Assembly: GCA_050949825.1 (NCBI GenBank)
Contig: JBMNGL010000019.1
Location: 1 to 64,000, forward strand
DNA: 64,000 nt
Reading direction: 5' to 3'
Source of the DNA: DTU019 sp050949825
GTDB lineage: Bacteria; Bacillota; Syntrophomonadia; Syntrophomonadales; Syntrophomonadaceae
Part shown: positions 1 through 11,347 of the stretch, one piece after another
Numbering within the stretch: position 1 is the stretch's first letter
How the letters are laid out: the number at the start of each line of letters is the position of its first letter
The notes under the pieces: model-generated
What the model saw: only the letters and a program-made list of their open reading frames with translations
Told to the model about the DNA's origin: nothing
Databases searched by the model: none
Made by a program: the position numbers and the translations under genes

Positions 1-73
1 ATCGGCGCTGGAGAGCTTAACTGCCGTGTTCGGGATGGGAACGGGTGTGGCCTCTCCGCCATTATCACCAGGA
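1..73 (-). rRNA. rrf: 5S ribosomal RNA, 5' part only
   Basis: The reverse complement contains the conserved 5S core GGCCACACCCGTTCCCAT followed by CCGAACACGG and TTAAGCTCTCCAGCGCC. The gene starts near 73 and runs off the window at base 1, so only its first 70 or so nucleotides are present. It lies about 76 bases downstream of the 23S 3' end, the usual last position of a bacterial rRNA operon. The AT-rich spacer between 74 and 149 holds no tRNA. Confidence 0.93.
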
Positions 74-279
74 AATCTTATATCTTTATTAAATTGTGAT
101 TTCGGTTCTCTGAAAACTGCATACAGAGATTAAGCTTAAAAGCGTTTTTAGGTCAAGCCCTCGATCTATTAGTACCGGTCAGCTTAATGCATCACTACAC
201 TTATACTCCCGGCCTATCAACCACCTGTTCTTGATGGGATCTTACCTTCTTTTGAAGTGGGAGAACTCATCTTGAGGTT

Positions 280-311
<32 letters not shown>

Positions 312-371
312 ACATCCAGACATAGCTACCCAGCTGTGCCTCTGGCGAGACAACTGGTACACCAGCGGTCT

Positions 372-404
<33 letters not shown>

Positions 405-420
405 CCTCTCAATTCTCCTG

Positions 421-472
<52 letters not shown>

Positions 473-480
473 ACGTACCA

Positions 481-621
<141 letters not shown>

Positions 622-1100
622 ATGAGCGACGGCCCTTCCACTCGGTACCGCCGGATCACTAAGCCCGACTTTCGTCCCTGCTCGACATGTCTGTCTCGCA
701 GTCAAGCTCCCTTCTGCCTTTACACTCTTCGCGCGATTTCCATCCGCGCTGAGGAAACCTTTGGGCGCCTCCGTTACTCTTTTGGAGGCGACCGCCCCAG
801 TCAAACTGCCTGCCTGAAACTGTTCCTCTACCCGATCAGGGTAGCAGGTTAGAACTCCAGCCATTCAAGAGTGGTATCCCACCAGTGGCTCCACGAATCC
901 TGGCGAACTCGCTTCAAAGCCTCCCACCTATCCTGTACATGAACCACCAAAATCCAATATCAAGCTACAGTAAAGCTCCACGGGGTCTTTCTGTCCTATC
1001 GCAGGTAACCGGCATCTTCACCGGTATTACAATTTCACCGAGCCCCTCGTCGAGACAGTGCCCAGATCGTTACGCCTTTCGTGCGGGTCTGAACTTACCA

Positions 1101-1165
<65 letters not shown>

Positions 1166-1376
1166 AAAGCTTCGCTTGCGCTAACCTTTCCCCTTAACCT
1201 TCCGGCACCGGGCAGGCGTCAGCCTCTATACTTCATCTTTCGATTTTGCAGAGACCTGTGTTTTTGGTAAACAGTCGCCTGGGCCTGATCACTGCGGCTC
1301 CCTCACGCTCATCAATGTTCTTTGACTCACGCTAACAGAGCACCCCTTCTCCCTAAGTTACGGGGTCATTTTGCCG

Positions 1377-1408
<32 letters not shown>

Positions 1409-1868
1409 AGGATTCTCTCCTTGCCTACCTGTGTCGGTTTGCGGTACGGGCACCAACGTCCTTGCTAGAGGCTTTTCTTGGCAGTTTGGAATCAGTGACT
1501 TCGTTACTTAAGTTCACTCCCCTTAACACCTCAGGCTTCGTTGGGCGGATTTGCCTACCCAACACCCTACGTGCTTGGACGCACTCTTCCAGTCGTGCGC
1601 TTCACCTATCCTCCTGCGTCACCCCATCACTCAATCGGACGTCCGGTGGCACTGGAATTTCAACCAGTTGTCCATCCCCTACGCCTTTCGGCCTCGGGTT
1701 AGGTCCCGGCTTACCCTGGGAGGACGAGCCTTCCCCAGGAATCCTTGGGCTTCCGGCGGGCAGGATTCTCACCTGCCTTCTCGCTTACTTATGCCAGCAT
1801 TCTCTCTGCCTGGCAGTCCACCGCTCCTTACGGTACGGCTTCTATCCGCCAGGTACGCTCCCCTACCG

Positions 1869-2328
1869 ATTGAGAAGTGAGATGTGAGAAGTTGGACGTG
1901 GGATTCTTAGTCCCACTTTTCTATCAGCTTGAAGAGCTGTTTTCCGAGTATATCATAGGTTGCTATGATTTCGTCGTCCTGCATATACCCCAAATCCCTG
2001 CTTAGTTTCAGAAGTACGATCATCTCGTTACTCGAACCCAATGCATTTCTTAGAAAATGTTTGAATTCTTTCGCGGAGTTCTTTCTCCCGTATCCCTCTG
2101 CAATATTTGCGGGTATCGATATGGCTGCTCTTCTTAACTGATAGCCTATTTCCCGTTTCTCTGCTTCTGGAAATGTTTGAGTTAGTTTGTGTACCCTTAG
2201 TACTAATTGATAGGCTTTTTGGTAGACTATGAGATCTTCGAAGCTTTTTATCTTCTCTTCTCCCATATCATCGGTTCACCTCGCACTCTCGGTCTCACTT
2301 CTAACTTCCCACATCTCACTTCTCAATC
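1869..2328 (-). other. 23S rRNA intervening sequence (helix-45 site)
   Basis: About 460 bases interrupt 23S between GCATAGTACCGAAGCTT and CGGTAGGGGAGCG, that is at the tip of the helix-45 region. The outer 26 bases are inverted repeats with one mismatch (1869-1894 against 2303-2328), so the transcript can form a long stem suited to RNase III processing. The interior carries a complete gene for an S23-type four-helix-bundle protein in the same direction as the rRNA. Exact borders of insertion are inferred from the stem. Confidence 0.85.
1907..2266 (-). CDS. Four-helix-bundle S23/IVP protein encoded inside the 23S rRNA
   Basis: This 119-residue protein belongs to the 23S intervening-sequence protein family. 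Diagnostic stretches are KSFEDLIVYQKAYQL near the N-terminus, IGYQLRRAAISIPANIAEGYG in the middle and EFKHFLRNALGSSNE after it, with four amphipathic helices and no catalytic motif. The length is normal and the frame intact. A GAGGTGA element lies about 11 bases before the ATG. Family members form ring-like pentamers; the biological role is unknown, though the related Avd protein serves diversity-generating retroelements. No reverse transcriptase or variable repeat is seen here, so an Avd role is not supported. It would be translated, if at all, from the excised or unprocessed rRNA transcript. Confidence 0.92.
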   Translation of the reverse strand: MGEEKIKSFEDLIVYQKAYQLVLRVHKLTQTFPEAEKREIGYQLRRAAISIPANIAEGYGRKNSAKEFKHFLRNALGSSNEMIVLLKLSRDLGYMQDDEIIATYDILGKQLFKLIEKWD

Positions 2329-2478
2329 CCAAAGCTTCGGTACTATGCTTAGCCCCGTTGAATTTTCGGCGCAGAGTCACTTGACCAGTGAGCTATTACG
2401 CACTCTTTGAATGGTGGCTGCTTCTAAGCCAACATCCTGGCTGTCTGTGCGACTCTACTTCCTTTCCCACTTAGCATA

Positions 2479-2517
<39 letters not shown>

Positions 2518-2943
2518 CTCGACTACGGACCTTATCACCCGCAGTCTGACTGCCGTGCTGAGCCTTATGGTATTCGGAGTTTGGGAAGGTTCGGTAACCG
2601 GGTAAGGCCCCTAGCCTAACCAGTGCTCTACCCCCATAAGGAATTACACGACGCTAGCCCTAAAGCTATTTCGGGGAGAACCAGCTATCTCCGAGTTCGA
2701 TTGGCATTTCACCCCTATCCACAACTCATCCACGTACTTTTCAACGTACCCTGGTGCGGGCCTCCACGATGTGTTACCATCGCTTCACCCTGGCCATGGA
2801 TAGATCACTCGGTTTCGGGTCTACAGCAACAAACTATTTCGCCCTATTTAGACTCGCTTTCGCTGCGGCTCCGTCCTTTTTGAACTTAACCTCGCTTGCT
2901 GCCATAACTCGCTGGCCCATTCTACAAAAGGTACGCCATCATC

Positions 2944-3024
2944 CTGAGAAGTGAGATGTGGGAGGTTGGATGTGGAAACTTCTTCTAGTTCCCACTTCTA
3001 ACCTCTCAACTCTCACCTCTCATA
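2944..3024 (-). other. Second 23S intervening sequence, no gene (helix-25 site)
   Basis: About 80 bases replace the short tip of helix 25, between the conserved CTTACAAACAGTCAGAGTC and GATGGCGTACC (rRNA sense). The insert is an imperfect inverted repeat of roughly 35 bp per arm (2944-2980 and 2987-3023), enough to form an RNase III-type stem. Its outer arm GAGAAGTGAGATGTG matches the arm of the larger IVS, so the two look like members of one element family, one with and one without a gene. Confidence 0.8.
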
Positions 3025-3650
3025 AGACTCTGACTGTTTGTAAGCATACGGTTTCAGGTTCTTTTTCACTCCCCTCCCGGGGTGCTTTTCACCTTTCCCT
3101 CACGGTACTATTCGCTATCGGTCGCCAGGTAGTATTTAGCCTTGGAAGGTGGTCCTCCCTGCTTCCCACCGGGTTCCACGTGTCCGGCGGTACTTGGGGT
3201 TTATACGAAGAGACATATTGTTTTCGCTTACAAGGCTCTCACTCTCTATGGCCTGACTTTCCATTCAGGTTCAGCTAACAATATGCTTTGTAACTCTTTG
3301 AGCAAACTGCAATTTGCTCCTGTATTCCCCGCAACTCCAGCTATGCAACGCTTGCAGGCTTGACACATAACTGGTTTGGGCTCTTCCCCGTTCGCTCGCC
3401 GCTACTTGGAGAATCTCTTTTGATTTCTGTTCCTCCGGTTACTAAGATGTTTCAGTTCACCGGGTCTGGCTTCTACTGCCCTATATATTCAGGCAGTGAT
3501 AATACTTGTTCGCAAGTATTGGGTTCCCCCATTCGGATATCTACGGATCTATGCTCGCTTGCAGCTCCCCGTAGCTTTTCGCAGCTTGCCACGTCCTTCT
3601 TCGCCTCCTGGCACCAAGGCATCCCCCGTACGCTCTTTTTATCTTGACCT

Positions 3651-3987
3651 AATTTCTTACGCGCTTTTGAAAACTCTCTCATTTTTTCACTGTCTTTTCA
3701 GCTACTTCGTGAAATTGTTCCCTTTGCTTTTCTCTGTATGCACTTTTCAAAGAACCATCGCAACAGATGTCGGAAGTCGGATGTCGGAGGTCGGATATTT
3801 GTTTGAATCGGCTCTGCCGATTCATTTTATCTGACCCTTTGAATCTAATTTCAGACTTCTGTTGAAAATTTATTAAAACGAACAACAAGAAGGATAAGAG
3901 ATCGACCAATTGAGAAGTGGGCGGCGGGAAGTTGGAGGTGAGATTTCTCTGGCCTCTTATTCCTCTACCTTGCTTCCATTTCTCCTT
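3651..3987 (-). other. 16S-23S internal spacer, no tRNA
   Basis: The 337-base spacer holds no tRNA gene: I see no cloverleaf and no TTCGA-type T-loop. It contains two purine-rich degenerate repeat tracts, at 3768-3795 (units like CGGAAGT and CGGATGT) and 3911-3942 (GAGAAGTGGGCGGCGGGAAG onward). These resemble the arms of the two 23S intervening sequences. A small hairpin, GAATCGGC-TCT-GCCGATTC, lies at about 3807-3825. Confidence 0.75.
3768..3942. repeat. IVS-arm-like degenerate repeats in the rRNA spacer
   Basis: Two tracts, 3768-3795 and 3911-3942, are built from 7-8 base purine-rich units (GGAAGT, GGATGT, GGAGGT). The second starts TGAGAAGTGGG and ends GTTGGAGGTGAG, close to the terminal arms of the intervening sequences at 1869 and 2944. 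Both are purine-rich on the same strand, so they do not pair with each other into one hairpin. They may be solo relics of IVS elements. Confidence 0.55.
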
Positions 3988-5765
<1,778 letters not shown>

Positions 5766-6030
5766 TTATCTGCAAAGTTCTATTGAACTCTGTTAATCCT
5801 AGCCAAAATTGTCTCTGGCTTTTTCCCTTCTTTTAAAAGGGCCTGATTGGCTTGCTTTGTCTTTTACCTCAAAACAGTTCCAATCTTTTTCGCACTTATC
5901 TTCTTGCTGTTCAGTTTTATCAAGAACCGTTCCCCAAAACCCTTGGGGATCCTGTCATGTCAACCGCTTTTATCTCGCGGTTTTTCGGCCTTTTAGCCTA
6001 ACGCCTACCGCTTTCCTGCCGTACGCGCAA
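5766..6030 (-). other. rRNA operon leader
   Basis: About 265 bases lie between the promoter and the 16S 5' end. They include GC-rich inverted repeats (for example CCCCAAGGGTTTTGGGG near 5933-5950) and an AT-rich part next to the 16S gene. No coding potential or tRNA is seen. Confidence 0.6.
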
Positions 6031-6035
6031 GACTT

Positions 6036-6064
6036 ATATTATCACCCCTTGCGACAGATGTCAA
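6036..6064 (-). promoter_or_regulatory. rRNA operon promoter (sigma-A type)
   Basis: On the minus strand TTGACA (6059-6064) is followed by exactly 17 bases and TAATAT (6036-6041). This is a near-perfect vegetative promoter about 270 bases upstream of the 16S gene. The bases upstream (6065-6110) are very AT-rich and could act as an UP element. Transcription would start near 6028. Confidence 0.82.
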
Positions 6065-6113
6065 CAAAATATTCTTAATAAGTCCTTTATCTAAACATAA
6101 CAAAATCTTAACA

Positions 6114-6154
6114 TAAAAAAAGCTGCCTGTTTCGCATCGGACAGGCAGCTTTTC
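6114..6154 (-). terminator. Terminator of the Tad operon
   Basis: A perfect 10-bp stem (AGCTGCCTGT at 6121-6130 with ACAGGCAGCT at 6141-6150) is followed on the minus strand by a run of six or more T. It lies just 3' of the tadC stop codon and upstream of the rRNA promoter, so it insulates the rRNA operon from the pilus operon. T residues on the other side could make it work in both directions. Confidence 0.88.
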
Positions 6155-6162
6155 TGCTAACT

Positions 6163-7053
6163 CTATTTGAAATTATCGAGCAGCTTGATCATGGCAGGGC
6201 CCAATAGGACTATAAATAAGGTTGGAAATATAAAAAACATCATCGGTACAAGTATCTTTATCGGCGCCTTTTGCGCCTTCTCCTCAGCCCTCATGCGGCG
6301 GTTTTCCCTCACCTGTTGGGACTGTAATTTCAGTACATTAGCCATGGGAACACCGAGTTGCTCCGCTTGCATAACAGATCCTACAAATAGGCTAACCTCA
6401 TCGATTTGCACCCTTTCCGCCAGGTCTTTTAAGGCTTCGCGACGCTGTTTGCCCATCTCTATTTCACGCAGCGCTATCTCAAATTCCAGGGTCAGAGGTC
6501 CCCTGGATTTTTCTATCACTTTTTGTAAGGCACCATCAAAACTGAGCCCGGCTTCAACGCTTACACTTAATAAATCCAAAATATCGGGAAGGTTGCGCAA
6601 CATTTCATCCTTGCGCCGGTCTTCACTGGCCTTGAGCCACAGATCGGGCATAAACAAACCGGCTGACAATAGCAGTAAAAGCGCCCAGGGATTCCCGATT
6701 ATAAGACCTATAAAAGCCAAAGCGGGTGGAGCACAATACTTCAATATCAGATAATTTTCAACGGTTAATCCGAGCGGGTTCCCTGCCGTTAAGAGCTTCC
6801 TTTCATATTCGGCCTTTTTATTGGCAGGAATAAGCTTTTGAGACAGGTTGCGGGAAAACGGTGCTATCAAGTCCTTTATTCTGGATTTCAGGGGCCGGTA
6901 TAGATCCGGGTGCAAGTAACTCTGTTTAGCATCAGTCGTATAAGTCTTTAAACGTTTCATAATCACCAGGCGGTTGCCCTGCAATGAATATACTATACCG
7001 AAAACCACCGCTCCAAAGCATACCGCAAACAGAACGGCAATAATGACCTCCAT
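6163..7053 (-). CDS. tadC: TadC-like inner-membrane platform protein
   Basis: This 296-residue type II secretion F-domain protein is the last gene of the Tad operon. It has an N-terminal membrane segment (residues about 2-24), a hydrophobic pair near 105-140 (motif GNPWALLLLLSAGLFMPDLW), a cytoplasmic T2SF domain with LPDILDLLSVSVEAGLSFD, and a C-terminal membrane helix near 265-290. In Tad systems TadC pairs with TadB to form the platform on which the CpaF ATPase acts to assemble Flp pili. The start ATG follows GGGAG at 8 bases. Downstream is a strong terminator. Confidence in family is high; assignment as TadC rather than TadB rests on its terminal position and length. Confidence 0.92.
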   Translation of the reverse strand: MEVIIAVLFAVCFGAVVFGIVYSLQGNRLVIMKRLKTYTTDAKQSYLHPDLYRPLKSRIKDLIAPFSRNLSQKLIPANKKAEYERKLLTAGNPLGLTVENYLILKYCAPPALAFIGLIIGNPWALLLLLSAGLFMPDLWLKASEDRRKDEMLRNLPDILDLLSVSVEAGLSFDGALQKVIEKSRGPLTLEFEIALREIEMGKQRREALKDLAERVQIDEVSLFVGSVMQAEQLGVPMANVLKLQSQQVRENRRMRAEEKAQKAPIKILVPMMFFIFPTLFIVLLGPAMIKLLDNFK

Positions 7054-7079
7054 TAAACCAACTCCCTTGTCCAGATTAC

Positions 7080-7234
7080 TTACATCTCTATAGAGATAAT
7101 CTTTTTGACAACAAACAGACCAATTATTTCGAGTATTATGCCGGTTACCAACATGGCCTGGCCGCGGGGATCATAAATCAGCACATTGAGATATTCCGGA
7201 TTCAGCACCAGCATAGCCGCTAACAATAGACTGG
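7080..7234 (-). pseudogene. tadB: Out-of-frame 3' end of tadB
   Basis: Directly after the tadB stop, another frame continues with a peptide typical of TadB C-termini: LLLAAMLVLNPEYL, then DPRGQAMLVTGIILEIIGLF and a final IISIEM, ending at TAA 7080-7082. It has no start codon or ribosome binding site of its own. The shift lies between about 7222 and 7235, where insertion of a single base would restore one frame. No slippery heptamer is visible. It is either a true frameshift mutation or a one-base sequence error. Confidence 0.8.
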
Positions 7235-8035
7235 CAAGAGTCCGATAACAATACCCGACAAGCGCCCCTGGGCGGTTAAGACTTTAACCTCGCGTTTCAG
7301 TTGGGCACGGTCGCGGATGGTTTCCGATATGTTCTCCAAAATCTGAGCCAGATTCCCCCCCACTTGACGTTGAATAATAATGCCGGTTATGACCATATCC
7401 AAATCATCGCTTTTGGTTCTCTCGCTTAGATTCATCAAGGCCTCTTCCTGGCTAAACCCCAACGTCATTTCGCGCAATGTCCAGCCAAACTCTGTTGATA
7501 TCGGCGCCGGCATTTCCCTTTTAACCGTATCCATAGCCTGTTGAAAGCCGAATCCGGCTCTAAGGGCATTGGCCATTATCATCAGGGCATCGCCCAATTG
7601 CCCGTTGAGTGCCATCAAGCGCACATCTTTTTTATGCCTTAAATACATTTCCGGCCCCACAATGGCTAGAATACAAGCCACAATCCCCAGCCAGGTGTTG
7701 CCGGTCATCAGCACCAGGAGCAGTGGAGGCAGGATGATCAAACCGAGCCACATGGTGAAATACTCTTCACCCCGCAAGGGGATGCCCGCATACATCAAAT
7801 GGGTTTGCAGCCGCTGTGTAAAGCCGCGGGTGGCAAACAACCCGGATATGCGATCCATCAGGCTCTGTATCGCCTGCAGGGAATTAGCCCTTGGGGACTC
7901 AGTCTCCGTCCCCTTTTCAAGGTATTTGTCCAAACGATCCAGGTACAGGTCACGCTGAGAAACGGTTTTCAGCACTGCAAAAACCATGCAAAGCAGGATA
8001 TTAAACACTAATAGAGCAATGATCAGTTCTATCAT
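7220..8035 (-). CDS. tadB: TadB-like platform protein, frame broken near the 3' end
   Basis: The 271-residue product has an N-terminal membrane segment, a hydrophobic stretch around residues 100-140 and a T2SF domain (motifs GDALMIMANALRAGFGFQQA and QRQVGGNLAQILENISETI). It stops after GIVIGLLPVYC, where the family normally continues with two membrane helices. The missing 50 or so residues are present in another frame (7080-7234). As read here the protein would lack its C-terminal membrane anchor and probably not work; if the sequence has a one-base error the gene is a normal tadB of about 318 residues. The start is supported by GGGAGG 7 bases before ATG. Neighbours are cpaF upstream and tadC downstream. 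Confidence 0.88.
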   Translation of the reverse strand: MIELIIALLVFNILLCMVFAVLKTVSQRDLYLDRLDKYLEKGTETESPRANSLQAIQSLMDRISGLFATRGFTQRLQTHLMYAGIPLRGEEYFTMWLGLIILPPLLLVLMTGNTWLGIVACILAIVGPEMYLRHKKDVRLMALNGQLGDALMIMANALRAGFGFQQAMDTVKREMPAPISTEFGWTLREMTLGFSQEEALMNLSERTKSDDLDMVITGIIIQRQVGGNLAQILENISETIRDRAQLKREVKVLTAQGRLSGIVIGLLPVYC

Positions 8036-8052
8036 GTGGGGTCCTCCCGTGA

Positions 8053-9399
8053 TTATGAGCCAAAATACTCACTGGAAATGTTTATTCCCATCGCAGCAAG
8101 CCTGTCGATACATTTGGGCACAAGCCCGGTGGCCTGATGCCGACCCTGAACCCGTCCTCGCTCATCAACCCCGAATTGGTTGTAAACAAAGATATCTTGG
8201 AGGGTAATGACATCGTTCTCCATGCCCAGAACTTCAGTTACATGGGTAATCTTTCTGGAGCCGTCCTGCAGGCGGCTCTGGTGAACAATGATATCAATCG
8301 CTGCGGCGATCTGCTCACGAATGGCCCGCACCGGCAAATCAATGCCGGCCATCAAGACCATGGTTTCCAGGCGAGAAATCATATCCCGCGGGGAATTGGA
8401 GTGTCCGGTGGTCAGGGAGCCATCATGGCCGGTATTCATGGCCTGCAGCATATCCAGGGCTTCGCCGCCACGAACCTCACCCACTACCAGACGGTCGGGG
8501 CGCATACGCAAGGAGTTGCGCACCAGATCGCGGATCGATATCTCGCCTTTATCATCAATATTGGCCGGCCTTGTTTCAAGTGATATCACATGATCCTGGT
8601 GCAGGTCCAGTTCGGCAGAATCTTCAATAGTAACAATACGTTCAGATGAAGGTATAAAAGCGGACATGATATTTAAGGTGCTGGTCTTGCCGGCCCCGGT
8701 TCCTCCAGAAACAATTATGTTCAACCTGCCTTTGACACATGCTTCTAAAAATTTGGCCATGGGAAGGGTCAAGGTATTGTTGCGCACCAGGTCCTCAACC
8801 CCCAGCAATTTAGAGGAGAATTTGCGTATGGTGAGTACACAGCCATTCAAGGCACAGGGCGGAATAACCGCGTTTACACGGGACCCATCAGGCAGCCTGG
8901 CATCGACCATAGGCATGCTTTCATCGATTCTGCGCCCCAGGGGAGAGATAATCCTCTCAATAACTGTCAACACATGGCGGTCATCCCTGAACACCACATT
9001 GGTGCGTTCGATTTTGCCTTTTCGTTCCACATAGACCTGTGCGGGGCCATTGACCATCACCTCGGATACGCTCTCGTCCTTTAGCAATGGTGTAATAGGG
9101 CCAAAATGAAATACCTCATTTATTACCTGGTTGATAATTTCCTCGCGATCAGTCTTGATATAATAATCTTCATCCTTATTAATGATCGCTTCAGCGATAT
9201 TTCTTACCTGGTTTATAATCTCCTGCTGTTGCTTGTCTTCAGTATGGCGCGGCTTGATATTTTCTGTGCCCAGTTCCCTGACAACTTCGCGATGGATGGT
9301 TACCACCAGGTCTTGAAAGCGGTTAGCCGGGCTTTCCTTTTTCTCCAGAATCAACTCTTCCACAGGCTTAACAACCTGCATACGCTTCAGCAAAGACAT
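8053..9399 (-). CDS. cpaF: CpaF/TadA secretion ATPase
   Basis: The 448-residue protein is a type II/IV secretion hexameric ATPase that powers Flp pilus assembly. It shows a Walker A motif SGGTGAGKTS near residue 231, an Asp box region RIVTIEDSAELDL, and the Walker B/His box LRMRPDRLVVGEVRGGEALD followed by NTGHDGSLTTGHSNS. The N-terminal 100 residues are the variable CpaF N-domain. Length is normal for the family. The ATG follows AGAAGGTGA at a good distance, and the gene sits 17 bases from tadB and about 46 from tadZ, consistent with one transcript. Confidence 0.96.
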   Translation of the reverse strand: MSLLKRMQVVKPVEELILEKKESPANRFQDLVVTIHREVVRELGTENIKPRHTEDKQQQEIINQVRNIAEAIINKDEDYYIKTDREEIINQVINEVFHFGPITPLLKDESVSEVMVNGPAQVYVERKGKIERTNVVFRDDRHVLTVIERIISPLGRRIDESMPMVDARLPDGSRVNAVIPPCALNGCVLTIRKFSSKLLGVEDLVRNNTLTLPMAKFLEACVKGRLNIIVSGGTGAGKTSTLNIMSAFIPSSERIVTIEDSAELDLHQDHVISLETRPANIDDKGEISIRDLVRNSLRMRPDRLVVGEVRGGEALDMLQAMNTGHDGSLTTGHSNSPRDMISRLETMVLMAGIDLPVRAIREQIAAAIDIIVHQSRLQDGSRKITHVTEVLGMENDVITLQDIFVYNQFGVDERGRVQGRHQATGLVPKCIDRLAAMGINISSEYFGS

Positions 9400-9445
9400 A
9401 AACTCACCTTCTCTTGTTCAATCTATCAAGCTAAATACCATTGCA

Positions 9446-10615
9446 TCATTTCTTGCTGCTCCAATTTTCCAGCATATTGATAATATCCAGGAGGCTTTTG
9501 GTGATGGGCGCCTTGGGGTTCAGTTTCACAAAAGGTATACCTTTGTTGACCGAAGAGACCACCAATTTCCCATCACTGGGCACTTCGCCTTTTATCTTCA
9601 TATCCAGGATTTTCTCCACATCCATGGCCTCAATGCCGGCCACCCCGGAGGAACGGTTTAATATTAAACGGGTCTTGGGCAGCAACTTTAAGGTCTTCAA
9701 AACATCCAGACCTTTTTTTACATTCTTGATGGTAGGCAAATCCAGGGAAATAACCAATAATACGGCATCGGCCATCTCCAGGGCGGTTAAAGTGGTCTCA
9801 TCGATAAATGAAGGCGTATCAATGAAGGTATAGGTATAAAGATCCCGGCATAAAGAGAGGATTTTTTGTACCCCATCAGAGGTAACCAGCTCGGACAGCT
9901 CGGGCTTGTTCGGCGGCGCCAGGACATGGACACCATTGCGCTCATACATATAGTCCTCGAGCAGTTCTTCGTCAATCATATCGCCTTCTTGCATTAACTC
10001 TGACACGGTCTTGCGCGGGTTCAGGTCCATTAATATGCAGACATCACCGAATTGCAGATCCAGGTCAATAAGGCTGACTTTATTTTTGTAACGGCGGGCC
10101 ATTTCCACGGCCAGATTCGTGCAAATGACACTTTTGCCAACACCTCCCTTGGTTCCGTATACGCATACCAGTTTGTTATTGGCGCCGGGCATGGCCTTTT
10201 CCCGGATGAATACATCGGTATCGCCTTTAAATACTTTCAAGCGCTGCCGGTTAAGGTCGGCCACCTTTTTGATACAGGTGTTGAGCTCCTCAGGCAGCAG
10301 GGGCTTTACCAGGAATTCCTTGGCCCCTGCCAGCATGGATTGTTTAATATAGGACATTTCATCATTAATGGATATGATAATGACTGATATTCTCGGGAAC
10401 TGTAATGTAATCTGCTGCGTAACCCCGATGCTTTCCTTGCTGTCAAAGGCAATAAGGGCAATCTCAGGGTCAGTGTTTCTGATCTTATCCATGGATTCCT
10501 GTATATTATGCGCTTCAGCTACGATATCAATATCGTGGTCCAATTCTATCAGACCCTTTAAACTGGCCCGGCTGCTTTCATTATGATCAGCCAGCAACAC
10601 CTTTATCTTTTTCAT
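9446..10615 (-). CDS. cpaE: TadZ/CpaE pilus localisation ATPase with receiver-like domain
   Basis: The 389-residue protein has a receiver-like N-terminal domain (residues 1-120, starting KKIKVLLADHNESSRASLK, with GAKEFLVKPLLPEEL near its end). It is followed by a MinD/ParA-type ATPase domain carrying the deviant Walker A GTKGGVGKSVICTNLA at about residue 150. TadZ proteins mark the site where the Tad machinery assembles. The position corresponding to the phosphoacceptor aspartate is not obviously conserved (IALIAFDSKES), so phosphorylation is uncertain. Start ATG follows GGGGGAGAG. Located between cpaB and cpaF, as in most tad loci. Confidence 0.93.
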   Translation of the reverse strand: MKKIKVLLADHNESSRASLKGLIELDHDIDIVAEAHNIQESMDKIRNTDPEIALIAFDSKESIGVTQQITLQFPRISVIIISINDEMSYIKQSMLAGAKEFLVKPLLPEELNTCIKKVADLNRQRLKVFKGDTDVFIREKAMPGANNKLVCVYGTKGGVGKSVICTNLAVEMARRYKNKVSLIDLDLQFGDVCILMDLNPRKTVSELMQEGDMIDEELLEDYMYERNGVHVLAPPNKPELSELVTSDGVQKILSLCRDLYTYTFIDTPSFIDETTLTALEMADAVLLVISLDLPTIKNVKKGLDVLKTLKLLPKTRLILNRSSGVAGIEAMDVEKILDMKIKGEVPSDGKLVVSSVNKGIPFVKLNPKAPITKSLLDIINMLENWSSKK

Positions 10616-10636
10616 ACTTACTCTCCCCCGGTCAAA

Positions 10637-11347
10637 TTACTGTAAAAGATTCTGCAACTGGAGCGGCGCCAGATAGGTTGTACTCTGATCTACCGGTGGG
10701 CGCAATAACAGTCTGAGGTTGCCGCGTTCCGAAGCCAGCACCAAAGGAGAGGCTTGTGCCACGGACACCGCCAGGATCAAGATCGGTTTGGAATTATCGG
10801 CTTTTTTGGACATATCCTTATAGGAACCTACGGCCAACACTTCAATATTCTGCAGGGTCAAAACCGTATAGGTATTACCGCCACCGCCGGTGTTTATGTC
10901 AACAGTAGCCATTACATCCACCTTGTCTCCCGGTTTGATATAGTTGCCAACCCCGCTGACATCATCAACAGGAATGGAAACCGCCCGCATTCCCTGTGGA
11001 ACATTGTATGCCAGTCGATCCTTCCTGTTAGCATCCCCAACGATTTTCCGGCTGAGGATTTCTTCACCGGCATTGATATCAACAAATGCGGTTTTGCCTA
11101 TAACCGCTTCCCTGCTCTGCAGAGCATCAGGGTGGCTGTATTTGGAAGGGATTTCAATAACGGTCACTTTGTCGTCGGTTATCATGGTGTCTTTGGGAAT
11201 ATCCTTTAGCGCTTTGACCACTTTAACTAGATCATCGGGGCGATAGCGATTTTTCACCGCATGAAGATATTGATATGATAATACTGCTGCGATCAGGCCG
11301 CACACTATGGCGATGGCCCAATACTTCCTGCTTCCCTTGAAAAGCAA
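10637..11347 (-). CDS. cpaB: CpaB/RcpC pilus assembly protein
   Basis: The 236-residue product has an N-terminal membrane helix (AIAIVCGLIAAVLSYQYL) and a SAF domain around residues 45-110 with GEEILSRKIV. A CpaB C-terminal domain begins at VPQGMRAVSIPVDDVSGVGN and contains PGDKVDVMATVD. It is shorter than many proteobacterial homologues. In diderms RcpC works with the secretin; here no secretin gene is found, as in other monoderm tad loci. The start is TTG (11345-11347), chosen because GAGGGGGAG lies 8 bases upstream. Separated from tadG by about 300 bases with hairpins. Confidence 0.9.
   Translation of the reverse strand: MLFKGSRKYWAIAIVCGLIAAVLSYQYLHAVKNRYRPDDLVKVVKALKDIPKDTMITDDKVTVIEIPSKYSHPDALQSREAVIGKTAFVDINAGEEILSRKIVGDANRKDRLAYNVPQGMRAVSIPVDDVSGVGNYIKPGDKVDVMATVDINTGGGGNTYTVLTLQNIEVLAVGSYKDMSKKADNSKPILILAVSVAQASPLVLASERGNLRLLLRPPVDQSTTYLAPLQLQNLLQ

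Noticed and set aside
1907..2266. Avd-type accessory protein of a diversity-generating retroelement
   Set aside because: The protein family is related, but no reverse transcriptase, template repeat or variable repeat is present and its location in 23S rRNA fits an IVP.
3651..3987. Spacer tRNAs (Ile/Ala)
   Set aside because: No cloverleaf, anticodon arm or T-loop sequence could be found.
5933..5963. Second rRNA promoter in the leader (TTGACA at 5958-5963, minus strand)
   Set aside because: The hexamer at 17 bases is GTTTTG, not a credible -10.
7220..7240. Programmed ribosomal frameshift in tadB
   Set aside because: No slippery heptamer or following pseudoknot is visible; mutation or a sequence error is simpler.
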